Shown here in pieces: positions 17,373-26,751 of a stretch of DNA of 64,000 nucleotides. This stretch comes from Crocinitomix sp. Lineage in GTDB: Bacteria > Bacteroidota > Bacteroidia > Flavobacteriales_D > Crocinitomicaceae. Each line of letters opens with the position of its first letter. Position 1 is the first letter of the stretch. The notes beneath the pieces are model-generated. The model had not been told where the DNA came from. It made no database searches and worked only from the letters and a program-made list of their open reading frames with translations. The translations under genes and the position numbers were made by a program. The stretch spans positions 34,889 through 98,888 of the forward strand of contig WTCE01000084.1 in assembly GCA_013138735.1 (NCBI GenBank), written 5' to 3'.

Positions 17373-18329
17373 ATGGCAAAGAATAGAATAACTGAATTAT
17401 TGGGCATAAAATACCCCTTAATTCAAGCAGGAATGATTTGGTGTTCAGGCTGGGAATTGGCGGCAGCTGTTAGTAATGCAGGAGGATTAGGTATTATTGG
17501 TTCCGGTTCAATGTATCCCGAAGTTTTGGATGAACACATTCGTAAATGTAAGGAAGCCACCAATCAACCATTTGCAGTTAACCTTCCAATGCTCTATCCC
17601 GCAATTGACGAGCATATCAAAACCATTATCAAGCACAAAGTTCCAATCGTTTTTACATCAGCCGGTAACCCTAAAACATGGACTACGTTATTGCACGAGA
17701 ATGGCATTATAGTTGTTCATGTTGTGTCCAGCTTGAAATTCGCCTTAAAATCGCAAGATGCTGGGGTAGATGCTGTTGTAGTAGAGGGGTTTGAGGCGGG
17801 AGGACATAATGGGATAGATGAAACTACGACATTTACGTTGGTGCCAACCGTTTCGCAAAAATTGGAAATTCCGGTTATTGCCGCTGGCGGAGTCGCAACT
17901 GGAAAAGGAATGCTAGCAGCTATGGTTTTAGGAGCTGATGCAGTACAGATTGGAAGTCGTTTTGTGGCTTCAAATGAGTCGTCTGCCCATGCGAATTTTA
18001 AAAATAAGGTGCTTGAAACGAAAGATGGTGGCACACAATTGACATTGAAAGAATTAACACCAGTGCGTTTAATTAAAAGTCCTTTTTACGAAAAAATAAA
18101 GGAAGCTTACGCAACTGATGCAAGTTCTGAGGAGCTAAAATTGCTCTTAGGTCGTGGCCGTGCGAAAAAAGGAATGTTTGAAGGAGATATGGAAGAAGGA
18201 GAACTTGAAATTGGACAAGTGGCAAGCATCATTGATGAAATAAAACCAGCCGCAACTATTGTAGCTGAAATAATAAAGGAATACCGTGAGGCGCTAAACG
18301 AATTTAGTGCGAATAAACATCAATTTTAA
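17373..18329 (+). CDS. Nitronate monooxygenase / FabK-like flavoprotein
   Basis: This 318-residue TIM-barrel FMN enzyme starts ITELLGIKYPLIQAGM and has EAGGHNG near residue 145, then AAGGVATGKGMLAAMVLGAD and QIGSRF, the phosphate-binding end of the 2-nitropropane dioxygenase / nitronate monooxygenase family. FabK enoyl-ACP reductases share this fold. Without fatty-acid genes nearby, nitronate detoxification is the default call. Its TAA overlaps the ATG of the next gene by one base. Confidence 0.85.
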   Translation: MAKNRITELLGIKYPLIQAGMIWCSGWELAAAVSNAGGLGIIGSGSMYPEVLDEHIRKCKEATNQPFAVNLPMLYPAIDEHIKTIIKHKVPIVFTSAGNPKTWTTLLHENGIIVVHVVSSLKFALKSQDAGVDAVVVEGFEAGGHNGIDETTTFTLVPTVSQKLEIPVIAAGGVATGKGMLAAMVLGADAVQIGSRFVASNESSAHANFKNKVLETKDGGTQLTLKELTPVRLIKSPFYEKIKEAYATDASSEELKLLLGRGRAKKGMFEGDMEEGELEIGQVASIIDEIKPAATIVAEIIKEYREALNEFSANKHQF

Positions 18330-19567
18330 TGATTAACTACGAAGAGTTTAAGCTCGAAAATGGCTTAAAAGTGATCTTTCATCAGGATAAAACCACGCCC
18401 TTGGCTGTACTCAATGTCTTATACGACGTTGGAGCCAGAGACGAAGTTGAAAGCAGAACTGGATTTGCACATTTATTTGAGCATTTGATGTTTGGCGGTT
18501 CTAAAAATATCCCAAATTTCGATCCGCCATTACAAATGGCGGGCGGTGAATGTAATGCTTTTACGAGTAATGATATTACCAATTATTACAATACCCTTCC
18601 GGCTCAAAATATTGAAACGGCTTTTTGGTTAGAAAGTGATCGGATGATGGAATTGGCTTTTACGCCTAAAAGTTTAGAAGTGCAAAGAGGGGTAGTGATT
18701 GAAGAGTTTAAACAACGCTATTTAAATCAACCATACGGAGATGTTTGGTTAAATTTTCGACCACTTATTTATAAAAATCATCCTTATAAATGGGCAACTA
18801 TTGGAAAGGAAATCGAGCATATTGAAAAGGCAACAATGGAGGATGTGAAGGCATTTTTCTTTAAACATTATTCTCCTCAAAATGCAATTCTTGTTGTTGG
18901 CGGAAATTTGGAATTAACGGATGTAAAGCAAATGGCTGAAAAGTGGTTTGGTCCCATTCCAGCTCGCGAGAAATATGTAAGAAACATTCCTGCTGAACCG
19001 GAACAAACTGAAGCGCGTGAATTAGTGTTAGAGCGTGATGTACCTTCTGAAGCAATTTATATGGCTTTTCGAATGGGGAGTCGCACAACTACCGAACACT
19101 TTACGGGTGATTTATGCTCAGATATTATTGCGGGTAGTAAATCCTCCAGGTTATACAACCGCCTAGTTGTTGAAGAAAAGAAGTTCTCGAGTATCTCCGC
19201 CTATATTACAGGGGGATTGGAAGAAGGATTATTTGTTGTTTCTGGTCATTTGAATAAGGACGTCACATTTGAAGAAGCTGAGGCAGCTATATGGGAAAGC
19301 TTAGAGGAATTGCAAGTAGAATTAATGGATCCCAAAGAATTAACAAAAGTCAAAAACAAACATAAAACAAGTAAAGTTTTCTCTGAACAACGTTTGTTGA
19401 ATCGGGTGATGAATATTGCCTTTTTCGAAAACATGGGGGAACTAGATGAGATTAATAATGTACTCGAAAATTATGATCGCATCACCGCAGAGGATATTCA
19501 AGATTTTTCTAAACGAATTTTTGCTCGAAACAGGCAATCAGTTCTAAAAGTAAAAACAAAGAAATGA
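18329..19567 (+). CDS. M16 family zinc peptidase, catalytic subunit
   Basis: This 412-residue protein has the inverted zinc motif HLFEH at residues 48-52, the later zinc Glu around 125-130 (VVIEEFKQR), and the M16 N- and C-terminal halves. It lacks a signal peptide, so it is probably cytoplasmic; many Bacteroidota M16 pairs of this size are. It forms a pair with the next gene, overlapping it by four bases, and the two probably make a heterodimer like other split M16 peptidases. Confidence 0.87.
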   Translation: MINYEEFKLENGLKVIFHQDKTTPLAVLNVLYDVGARDEVESRTGFAHLFEHLMFGGSKNIPNFDPPLQMAGGECNAFTSNDITNYYNTLPAQNIETAFWLESDRMMELAFTPKSLEVQRGVVIEEFKQRYLNQPYGDVWLNFRPLIYKNHPYKWATIGKEIEHIEKATMEDVKAFFFKHYSPQNAILVVGGNLELTDVKQMAEKWFGPIPAREKYVRNIPAEPEQTEARELVLERDVPSEAIYMAFRMGSRTTTEHFTGDLCSDIIAGSKSSRLYNRLVVEEKKFSSISAYITGGLEEGLFVVSGHLNKDVTFEEAEAAIWESLEELQVELMDPKELTKVKNKHKTSKVFSEQRLLNRVMNIAFFENMGELDEINNVLENYDRITAEDIQDFSKRIFARNRQSVLKVKTKK

Positions 19568-20826
19568 ACAGAAGCATTGCACCAGATTATACCCAAGCAG
19601 AAAATTTAGCAATTCAATTTCCTGAAAAAATTCAGTTGGCAGAAGGAATTCAGCTTTTTTGGATGAAAGATGTCAAAGATGATTCCGTAAAGCTGGACAT
19701 TGAGTGGCGTGCAGGATCAAAGTATCAAGCGAAAAAATTGGTTGCGAGTTTCACAAATAAGCTCGTACTTTCTGGGGATGAAAACAAACCTTCATCCGCT
19801 ATTCAAGAAGAAATCGATTATTACGGTGGTTTTTTGCAACATGAATTGGATCGCGATCATGCAGGATTAGTTTTGTATGGATTACGCGATAATATTGCAA
19901 AAGTTTTTGGAATCGTCACAGAAGCATTAGCAACAGTTTCCTTTCCAGAAAAGCAGTTTGAAAAAGAACGCAGAGTTGCTACAATGGCCTTCAATATTGA
20001 GTCAAAAAAAGTGAAAAATTTATGCCAAAGGCGTTTTAATTTGGCTGTTTTCGGTGAAGAGTCAGCCTATGGGAAATCGGCAGACGAAGCAGATTTCGCC
20101 GCCGTTGAGCGTCAAGATTTAAATGACTTTTACCAGGCAATTTATCAAGAAGGAACGCCAATCGTTTTCTTAGTAGGAAACGTAGAAGCCGCATTCATTG
20201 AGGAGTTAAAAACATGGGCGCAATCATTTCGTCCAAAAACGAACAATTATACGGCACAATTATCCCGACAAGAAAAGGGAAGAATAGCCAATATTGTAGT
20301 GGAAGATGCTTTACAATCTGCCATTCGTATTGGGCGCTTAATGTTTAACAAAACACATCCTGATTATTTTGGTTTCCAAGTATTAAATACGGTCTTGGGC
20401 GGATATTTCGGAAGTCGTTTGATGGCGAATATTAGAGAGGACAAAGGATATACTTACGGTATTGGATCAGATTTGGCAGTGATGGAAGATGCGGCGTATT
20501 TTATCATAAGTACAGAAGTTGGAATTGATGTTCGAGAGGAAACACTTCAAGAGGTTTTCAATGAAATTGAGCGTTTACAAAACGAGTTAATTTCGGAAGA
20601 AGAATTGTCAAAAGTCAAAAACTACTTGCTAGGAGATTTTTTAAGACAAGCAGATGGCCCAATCGCTATGATGGAGAATTTCAAAAATATTCATTTTAAC
20701 GAATTGCCCCGTACTTATTATTCGGATTTTATTCACGCGATTCATACTACCACAGCTGTAGAGTTGCAAAACTTAGCGATTAAGTATTTGCAGCGAGAGG
20801 ATTTAACTATTGTAACGGCAGGATAG
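19564..20826 (+). CDS. M16 family peptidase, non-catalytic partner subunit
   Basis: This 420-residue M16 homologue has no HxxEH at the expected site. It keeps the C-terminal signature GGYFGSRLMANIREDKGYTY near residue 280, which helps bind substrate. This division of labour is standard for two-gene M16 systems. The ATGA overlap with the catalytic subunit gene suggests balanced translation of the two chains. Confidence 0.85.
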   Translation: MNRSIAPDYTQAENLAIQFPEKIQLAEGIQLFWMKDVKDDSVKLDIEWRAGSKYQAKKLVASFTNKLVLSGDENKPSSAIQEEIDYYGGFLQHELDRDHAGLVLYGLRDNIAKVFGIVTEALATVSFPEKQFEKERRVATMAFNIESKKVKNLCQRRFNLAVFGEESAYGKSADEADFAAVERQDLNDFYQAIYQEGTPIVFLVGNVEAAFIEELKTWAQSFRPKTNNYTAQLSRQEKGRIANIVVEDALQSAIRIGRLMFNKTHPDYFGFQVLNTVLGGYFGSRLMANIREDKGYTYGIGSDLAVMEDAAYFIISTEVGIDVREETLQEVFNEIERLQNELISEEELSKVKNYLLGDFLRQADGPIAMMENFKNIHFNELPRTYYSDFIHAIHTTTAVELQNLAIKYLQREDLTIVTAG

Positions 20827-20863
20827 GGTTCTACTCAATTCGTTATATTCGTACTGCAGTATT

Positions 20864-21493
20864 ATGTCAGTATCCCAAGCTATACTTTTAAGTTTATTAA
20901 TCACAGGATTGTTATTTTTTTCAATTACGGGTTATCTTGAACACTGGTTCCACAATGTTAAAAAGCATGTCAAATCATTTCGTGCGAAAAAAAGCTTAAG
21001 TAAGCTTGAAAAGCTTGGATATTTTGACTTAACCCCTGTAGATAAACAAAAGGAATCGAAAGTTAATGTGTTACGGTTTTTAGCAAGGAGCAATGATCAT
21101 AGTCAATTGTGGTATTGGGAGAAAGAGATAGGGTATGATTTCAGAGGCTTCATTATTCAAGAAAATAGCAGGGACGACGGTATTGAGTTGGATTGGAAAA
21201 AATGGAATGAGGTATTCAGTATAATCGGTTTAGATTTCAAATTCGGGGAAAATCGTGAAGTTTCAGAAAGTATAGAACATCAAGAGGTCCATATTAATGG
21301 AAATAAGCATCTTTTAATTAAAGATTGGGATAACGAAGATCACGCACAAGAATCATTTGAGGCGTTTTCTAAAATTGTTAATGCTGAATTGCTGAAAATA
21401 GGTTCGAAAGAACGTACGCAAATATTTGGAGAATATCCAACACGTATTCTTATTTTAAATGAGGCATTGGAGGAACTTTTATTGAATGACTAA
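20864..21493 (+). CDS. Membrane-anchored protein of unknown function
   Basis: The 209-residue protein has one N-terminal membrane helix (about 5-25), a basic juxtamembrane stretch (VKKHVKSFRAKKSLSK) and a soluble domain rich in Trp and acidic residues. The topology suggests the basic part and C-terminal domain face the cytoplasm. I do not recognise a family. It lies 37 bases after the M16 pair and could be read through from it. Confidence 0.6.
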   Translation: MSVSQAILLSLLITGLLFFSITGYLEHWFHNVKKHVKSFRAKKSLSKLEKLGYFDLTPVDKQKESKVNVLRFLARSNDHSQLWYWEKEIGYDFRGFIIQENSRDDGIELDWKKWNEVFSIIGLDFKFGENREVSESIEHQEVHINGNKHLLIKDWDNEDHAQESFEAFSKIVNAELLKIGSKERTQIFGEYPTRILILNEALEELLLND

Positions 21494-21526
21494 ATTTGAG
21501 AATTTAAACTTGTACTTTTATTTTTA

Positions 21527-22165
21527 ATGCTCAACTTAAAAAACATATCCATTACACGTGTAAAAGACACCTTTGGCAAAGTTCTTATCACATGTCCTTG
21601 TTGTAGAGTGGAGAAGCGTTTAAGTGATACACCGTTGTTATCAATTTTCGTAAAAGAAGCAGAAGCTGGGCTCTATCCAAAAATGTTCAAGACAATTGAA
21701 GATTTATATGAGACTTTTCAATCCTCAATTGACTATTACTCAAAGGCCACGGAAGAAGAGCAATGCCATCAATATAAAGCATGGGGATGCAATAAATGTG
21801 TGAAGGCCGAGAAAGCTATTATTGCCGATTTTTCGAAACAAAAGCCATCCTTCGGAGGACCATATATCATGTACTTAGACAGAATACTGAATTGTAAATA
21901 TTGCAAGGCACCTTTTGTTTTTTCTGCAAATGAACAGCAGTATTGGTATGAGGGGTTAAACTTGATTATTGATTCGGAAGCCACGAGATGTAAATCATGT
22001 CGTGAGAAAAAAGTGGTGCAACAACGTTTAATGAAGCTTTTGGCAACTGAACCTGAGTTTACCAATGAGGTATTAGAAGAACTGATTGAATGCTATGAAA
22101 TAATTGGGTCAAAGATGAAGGCGCAAGAATTCAGTAACAGATTAAAGAAGAGAAAGAAGGAGTGA
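21527..22165 (+). CDS. Zinc-ribbon protein, unknown function
   Basis: The 212-residue protein has several Cys pairs: CPCC near residue 24, CNKC near 88, then CKYC with SANEQQYWYEG and CKSC in the 120-165 region. The last set (CxxC, FSANEQQYWYE, CxxC) fits a zinc-ribbon of the zf-trcl kind. The N-terminal and C-terminal parts are helical and basic. No enzyme domain is seen. RNA or protein binding is possible. Confidence 0.65.
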   Translation: MLNLKNISITRVKDTFGKVLITCPCCRVEKRLSDTPLLSIFVKEAEAGLYPKMFKTIEDLYETFQSSIDYYSKATEEEQCHQYKAWGCNKCVKAEKAIIADFSKQKPSFGGPYIMYLDRILNCKYCKAPFVFSANEQQYWYEGLNLIIDSEATRCKSCREKKVVQQRLMKLLATEPEFTNEVLEELIECYEIIGSKMKAQEFSNRLKKRKKE

Positions 22166-22316
22166 TCCTTTCTGATTAAACAAGATAAAAATGGGTCATA
22201 AAAAAAAGGGATAATTAACGAGCGACGGAGAGTGGCACAAACACTTAAGGAAAACTTGGAAACGATTTTTTTGGAAGGGTGAAAGACATGCCGAGAAAAA
22301 ATTCATTGGCGAAAAT

Positions 22317-22679
22317 TTGGATGAAATGACTAAAAATGATTATTCTACGACATATAGATTTAAAATACCATGGAAAACGGTAGTCGAATATCAAGGCGAA
22401 GATTGCTATGAAGAAACGCTTGAGGATCATTTTAGGCCTATCCTATGTGAACCAATGCGCCAAAAAGGTTTTGCTTATAAATTTAATTTCAATGCCTTTC
22501 ATGTTAAAGATGGAGTAGGAATGGAGTTGATCATTTATAATGAAGAAATTGATAATGCTATAATTATTGAAAATGGCATTAGAACTGGATTATTAAATGG
22601 TTTAATTATCACTAAATTGAATTATGAGAAATGGGAGGAGATATACAATGCAACTAATCTTGATCTAAATTCAATATAA
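22317..22679 (+). CDS. Hypothetical protein, probably the remnant of a longer gene
   Basis: The 120-residue frame starts at a TTG (22317) or the ATG at 22326. The same frame is open and protein-like for about 100 bases further upstream (including WHKHLRKTWKRFFWKGERHA) but is closed by TAA at 22212, seven codons after an in-frame ATG at 22191 (MGHKKKG). This looks like a gene broken by a nonsense change near its start. No family is recognised. Confidence 0.5.
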   Translation: MDEMTKNDYSTTYRFKIPWKTVVEYQGEDCYEETLEDHFRPILCEPMRQKGFAYKFNFNAFHVKDGVGMELIIYNEEIDNAIIIENGIRTGLLNGLIITKLNYEKWEEIYNATNLDLNSI

Positions 22680-22703
22680 TTGTCTACTGGAATTCACATA
22701 AAA

Positions 22704-23183
22704 ATGAGAACTTGGATCTTGATTTTAAGCGCATTTTTTATTGTTGCTTGCGACGATTCAACTAGTGACGAATCATTAAATAAAACAGAGAATGTGATGA
22801 CAGACAAAACATTAATAGCGCATGTTAAATTGGCAATTAATCCATCCTTTCAAGATTGGATATTGTTTGAAAATGGTACATACATCATATTTGATAATGC
22901 GGATACTATTGATGATATGGAAAGTGAAGCCATGAACATGATGCAGGAATTTGGACCAGTTCAATCAGGTGGACCGGGTGGAGATTTCGGAGTGACAAGT
23001 TTAATTGAAACTGAAGGTTGGGTTGTTTCTGGACATGGTTATGGGATGTATACTTATGTCCATCCGAACGAAATTGATCAGCAAACCCCATCAGACGTTG
23101 ATGTGGGCCTTTATGGCAGAGCAAAAAGAGATTTGGATGGCAGAGATGCCCGACTTATTCATGTTAATCGAAAAGTGGAATAG
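22704..23183 (+). CDS. Putative lipoprotein, unknown function
   Basis: The start at 22704 gives MRTWILILSAFFIVACDD, a compact signal peptide with lipobox IVAC; the upstream TTG at 22680 would place extra residues before it. The acidic residues after the Cys fit surface export in Bacteroidota. The mature protein of about 140 residues includes a glycine-rich middle (QSGGPGGDFGVTSL) and WVVSGHGYGMYTYV. I do not recognise a domain. Confidence 0.65.
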   Translation: MRTWILILSAFFIVACDDSTSDESLNKTENVMTDKTLIAHVKLAINPSFQDWILFENGTYIIFDNADTIDDMESEAMNMMQEFGPVQSGGPGGDFGVTSLIETEGWVVSGHGYGMYTYVHPNEIDQQTPSDVDVGLYGRAKRDLDGRDARLIHVNRKVE

Positions 23184-23334
23184 ATAAAATGATTTAAAAG
23201 TGGGAGGGTTTCATTCAAACCAAGCTTTAATTAAGCTCATCTTATGAAAGCTTACCATCTAAACAGACAAGTATAAAAATCCCAAATATCACACACAACA
23301 AACAATAATAACATGCAATAATTTCCGTTATTAC

Positions 23335-23359
23335 TAATGAATTAAGTAGTCATTCATTA
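23335..23359. promoter_or_regulatory. Palindrome upstream of the 23.4-kb gene
   Basis: TAATGAAT at 23335-23342 and ATTCATTA at 23352-23359 form a perfect 8-base inverted repeat with a nine-base spacer, ending 11 bases before the ATG at 23371. It could be an operator or a weak hairpin. No partner regulator is known. Confidence 0.3.
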
Positions 23360-23370
23360 AATAACGAGAT

Positions 23371-24156
23371 ATGCACAACCCAATCAACATTAAAAAAATA
23401 AGCATCATTCTATTTTTCTTATCCAATTTATCTTATGCACAATTTACAGACGACATTGGAATTACGCTTAATACTTCGGTAAGGGGAGGAATCTTTACAG
23501 GACACAGTCATTATGGACCCCAAACGGGAGAAAAACTAATTATTGATTACCGCCATGCATTAAACGACAAACTCTATTTTATAGGAGGGCTTTCATTTGG
23601 TATAAGCGACGGTCATTATGACAGAAACTTTGAATCGAATGATTTGTACCAATTGAACAGAGTTTATGGTTATGATAACAAAGATTTTAACCTAAGAGCA
23701 GGAATTGATCGAACGATAAAGGAATCAATATTTAGTATTGGAGGTAATTTGGTGTTCGGTTTAAGAACCAGAGATGCTTATGCCTACCATAGTTATAGCT
23801 ATTATAGCGAAGAGTATGAGAGTTGGGTGAGCTACGGAGGTCGTGACCCAGAAGAAATAGAAATTCAATTTAACAATGAATTGAGTAGCGATTTATTACG
23901 GGTAACCAGTAAAAATATTAGATTAGGTTCTCAAGTTCGGCTGTCTGCAAAAGTTCCTTTTGGGAAACGTTTATGTCTTAATGGCTACGTGGGAGGATAC
24001 GGAGGTGTTTTATTGAATACAGCCACAGATGTTCATTCAGACCCATTGGGCGAAACCTTAGTTAAAGGGGGTGGAATTTACAATGCTTCAACTCTCGAAT
24101 TTCAGGTTCAATATGGTGTTGGTTTAAGTTATCGACTTGGTAGCATCTCAAAGTAG
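23371..24156 (+). CDS. Secreted beta-rich protein, probable outer-membrane barrel
   Basis: The 261-residue protein has a signal peptide (ISIILFFLSNLSYAQ) and a mature part rich in Gly, Tyr and alternating hydrophobic strands, ending with a strand-like SYRLGSISK. Patterns such as GGLSFGIS and GGNLVFGLRTR suggest a beta-barrel in the outer membrane. No specific family is recognised. It is transcribed alone, with a palindrome upstream and a hairpin downstream. Confidence 0.65.
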   Translation: MHNPINIKKISIILFFLSNLSYAQFTDDIGITLNTSVRGGIFTGHSHYGPQTGEKLIIDYRHALNDKLYFIGGLSFGISDGHYDRNFESNDLYQLNRVYGYDNKDFNLRAGIDRTIKESIFSIGGNLVFGLRTRDAYAYHSYSYYSEEYESWVSYGGRDPEEIEIQFNNELSSDLLRVTSKNIRLGSQVRLSAKVPFGKRLCLNGYVGGYGGVLLNTATDVHSDPLGETLVKGGGIYNASTLEFQVQYGVGLSYRLGSISK

Positions 24157-24255
24157 TAGTGACTTATGTGGCTGTAGCAAATTTACGATTGCCCTTTTAT
24201 TAGAGTTATTCTAAGCAAATAGATTCAGAATATTTTTTATTGCTCGTAATTTGTT

Positions 24256-24294
24256 CAAATGCTGCTCAATTTCATTGTTTTTGAGCAGCATTTG
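24256..24294 (+). terminator. Perfect 14-base hairpin after the 23.4-kb gene
   Basis: CAAATGCTGCTCAA at 24256-24269 pairs completely with 24281-24294 around an 11-base loop. A further TTGAGCAG follows at 24303-24310. The T-tract after it is weak, so it is a probable rather than certain terminator. The rest of 24157-24420 shows no gene. Confidence 0.6.
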
Positions 24295-24420
24295 ATTATT
24301 TATTGAGCAGATTAACTTTTCCCCCACCAATTTTCCCTCAATCAAAAGCCACGTTCCCTAATTGGCCCTTTTTTTATGTCCAGTTTCTCAACACCTTTGG
24401 TTCAAATCAAAACAAATGTT

Positions 24421-26160
24421 ATGAGAAAAATAGTCCTTACGATTATCAGCCTAGTTCTTATTCAAACTGTAAATGCTAAAACCTTGTATGAACAATTGTG
24501 CGAATTCAACTTCAATTGGGAGAAACACGAAAATGTCGCTCCACTTGGTAGTGCAATCAATTTAGAATCTGACCAAAACTATGTGCAAACTCATTTAACG
24601 TATGTTATTCCAATTCTAAGGGCGAATCCAACCAAAGAATTTACAGCAGAACAAAAGAAAACACGGCAATATTTGATTAATCTTTTGGAAACGTATCGCG
24701 AAGCAGGAAAATTTCCCGCGAATTATTACCGAACCGAACGCACACCAATCTTTATTGATGAGGACAATACGCATTGTGCTTTGGGTTATTTATTAGAGCA
24801 AACGGGTTTTGAACCTATTGCTATTGAAATTGCCGAAGAAGAGAATTATGATTGGGTAAAAGATATTCAGCATGAAGCTATTCCAAACTTACAAGTGTTA
24901 TCTGGATTTACAGTTGAAGAACTTAAATTGATTCAGGGTGCTTATGACTTTTATTTGCCCAATGCTTTTTATGCACCTAATAAATATGAAATCCCGCAAA
25001 AGCCAGAGGTAATTGAAGCTTATTTTGAAGCAGGAAATGGAAGAGGTAGACATGTACTATCAACAGATGAAACTACCAATATTTGGTGTAAAGGTGAAGG
25101 AGTGGACGGTGTTTTACACGGGCGCTGGGAACAACGGCATTCGGCAAAACTGCCATGGATTATTGGCTATTTTTCTAACGGAAAACGGACGGGACAATGG
25201 CGCGAATATTATCAAGGAACGGATAAGTTGTGCCGTACAGAGAACTGGCGCAACGATAAATTGAATGGTATTCGGAAGCGTTTTGATAGACAAGGTAAGT
25301 TGGTTGAAGAAATTTTATTTAAAGATGGTGTTGCGGTGACGAAGACAAATTACGATTTAAATCAATCATTACGATTTGTACGAAAGCCTTTAGATTCGAC
25401 GAGTGTTTATACAGAGGTATATACTTTGGAAGGCGCATTATTAGCTGCAGGAAATGAATCCGTGCACAACCCGGGTGGCTTATTGTGGTTTCAAAATATT
25501 GAATTAACAGCCTTAAATACGTTTGCAATTACGAGTCGCGATATTTCAACCACCAATGGTATAAGCGGAAATCAAGAAAGCTTTATTGATCCTAATACGG
25601 GTGCAGGGCTATACAATGCACCACCTTTGGTTGAGTATAAAAAAGAGGGAGATTGGGCCTATTACAAAGAATACACTGTCAATTATAAAAATGACACCAC
25701 TAAAAAACCATTATTGGAAGAATTGATGAAAGACTACAAACATTTTTGGAATGAATTTTATTTGGTTGTTCACGAAATTGATGAGCTTGATTTAAAAGAT
25801 GGTTATGATTCTGTAAGAATAGCCTATCGCGATAATTATGCGGAAGAATTCTACGGATATGGCAAAGATTTATATTCACATGTTGAGATTCGTTATCATG
25901 AATTAAGACGCTTTCCACTTTATGCGAATTATAATCAGCAAAGAGATTGGTGGAGTGCTCCAAGTCCAACACAACAAGGTTGGGATTTAGGTCGTGAAGC
26001 TGAAACGTATAAAGTTATCAGGAGACTAGGTCAATATAATGCCAATCGGGAACGAATAGGGGTGTGGAAACATTTTGATGCCAGCCATGTCTTATATAAA
26101 ACAGAAACGTATTTATTACCGTGGGCGGATGATAATAAAACATTTGTTACCGCACGCTAA
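24421..26160 (+). CDS. Large secreted protein with MORN/YwqK-like repeats
   Basis: The start at 24421 gives a signal peptide (MRKIVLTIISLVLIQTVNA); 15 extra residues from an upstream ATG would mask it. The 579-residue protein has an N-terminal domain with THCALGYLLEQTG, a pattern I have seen in uncharacterised secreted proteins. In the middle (about 220-310) are MORN_2-type repeats such as GYFSNGKRTGQWREYY, as in YwqK antitoxin-like proteins. The C-terminal 250 residues are unassigned. A second possible MORN unit (IGVWKHFDASHVLYKTE) lies near the C-terminus. Confidence 0.7.
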   Translation: MRKIVLTIISLVLIQTVNAKTLYEQLCEFNFNWEKHENVAPLGSAINLESDQNYVQTHLTYVIPILRANPTKEFTAEQKKTRQYLINLLETYREAGKFPANYYRTERTPIFIDEDNTHCALGYLLEQTGFEPIAIEIAEEENYDWVKDIQHEAIPNLQVLSGFTVEELKLIQGAYDFYLPNAFYAPNKYEIPQKPEVIEAYFEAGNGRGRHVLSTDETTNIWCKGEGVDGVLHGRWEQRHSAKLPWIIGYFSNGKRTGQWREYYQGTDKLCRTENWRNDKLNGIRKRFDRQGKLVEEILFKDGVAVTKTNYDLNQSLRFVRKPLDSTSVYTEVYTLEGALLAAGNESVHNPGGLLWFQNIELTALNTFAITSRDISTTNGISGNQESFIDPNTGAGLYNAPPLVEYKKEGDWAYYKEYTVNYKNDTTKKPLLEELMKDYKHFWNEFYLVVHEIDELDLKDGYDSVRIAYRDNYAEEFYGYGKDLYSHVEIRYHELRRFPLYANYNQQRDWWSAPSPTQQGWDLGREAETYKVIRRLGQYNANRERIGVWKHFDASHVLYKTETYLLPWADDNKTFVTAR

Positions 26161-26675
26161 GGTTTATCGCGGTAGTATTGTTTGATTAAGAGGCCATCTT
26201 CCATGAGTTCTTTTTCATAAGAGAATCCGACTTTTTCTAATACGCGAATGGATCCAATATTGTCAGGTAAAAGCATAGCAATTATACGATTTAAATGCAA
26301 GGTATTAAAACCATAATCTAAACAGGCCATTGCTGCTTCGGTAGCAAGGCCTTTGCCCCAATAATCGAACATTAAACGATATCCCAGGTCTACTTCATTG
26401 ATGTCATCCAAAAATTTTAATCCGGCAAAACCTATGAATTCACTTCCTTCTTTTAGTTCGATAGCCCACCTTCCATAACCGTATTTGGCATAGTCACCTA
26501 ATACGTCTTCGGTTATACGGCGCTCAATTTCTTTTAAGCTTGCAACGCCGCCATCCCCGGTAAACTCACTTACACGCGCGTCTAAATTCATTTCATAAGA
26601 AAGAGCAACGTCGTCTAGGGTAAATGGGCGCAAAATAAGACGTTCCGTTTCTATTGTTACAGCTGTCTTTGGCAT
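26157..26675 (-). CDS. GNAT family N-acetyltransferase (RimJ/RimL type)
   Basis: The 172-residue protein has the RimJ/RimL opening IETERLILRPFTLDD, the acetyl-CoA loop around GYRLMFDYWGKGLATEAA, and NRIIAMLLPDNIGSIRVLEK, the usual C-terminal strand-helix of the family. It transfers acetyl groups from acetyl-CoA to an amine. The substrate, whether an N-terminus or a small molecule, is unknown. It converges with the MORN-repeat gene, overlapping its end by four bases on the other strand. Confidence 0.85.
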   Translation of the reverse strand: MPKTAVTIETERLILRPFTLDDVALSYEMNLDARVSEFTGDGGVASLKEIERRITEDVLGDYAKYGYGRWAIELKEGSEFIGFAGLKFLDDINEVDLGYRLMFDYWGKGLATEAAMACLDYGFNTLHLNRIIAMLLPDNIGSIRVLEKVGFSYEKELMEDGLLIKQYYRDKP

Positions 26676-26751
26676 AATAATGGGGTTTTATTGGCTTTGA
26701 ATTCCGTTTGAAGGCTCAATAATAGTATTAATTCTTGTAAAATTACAAGCT

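Noticed and set aside
23335..23359. The 8-base palindrome as a transcription terminator
   Set aside because: It lies upstream of the gene, has no T-run and a long spacer; it is listed only as a possible regulatory site.
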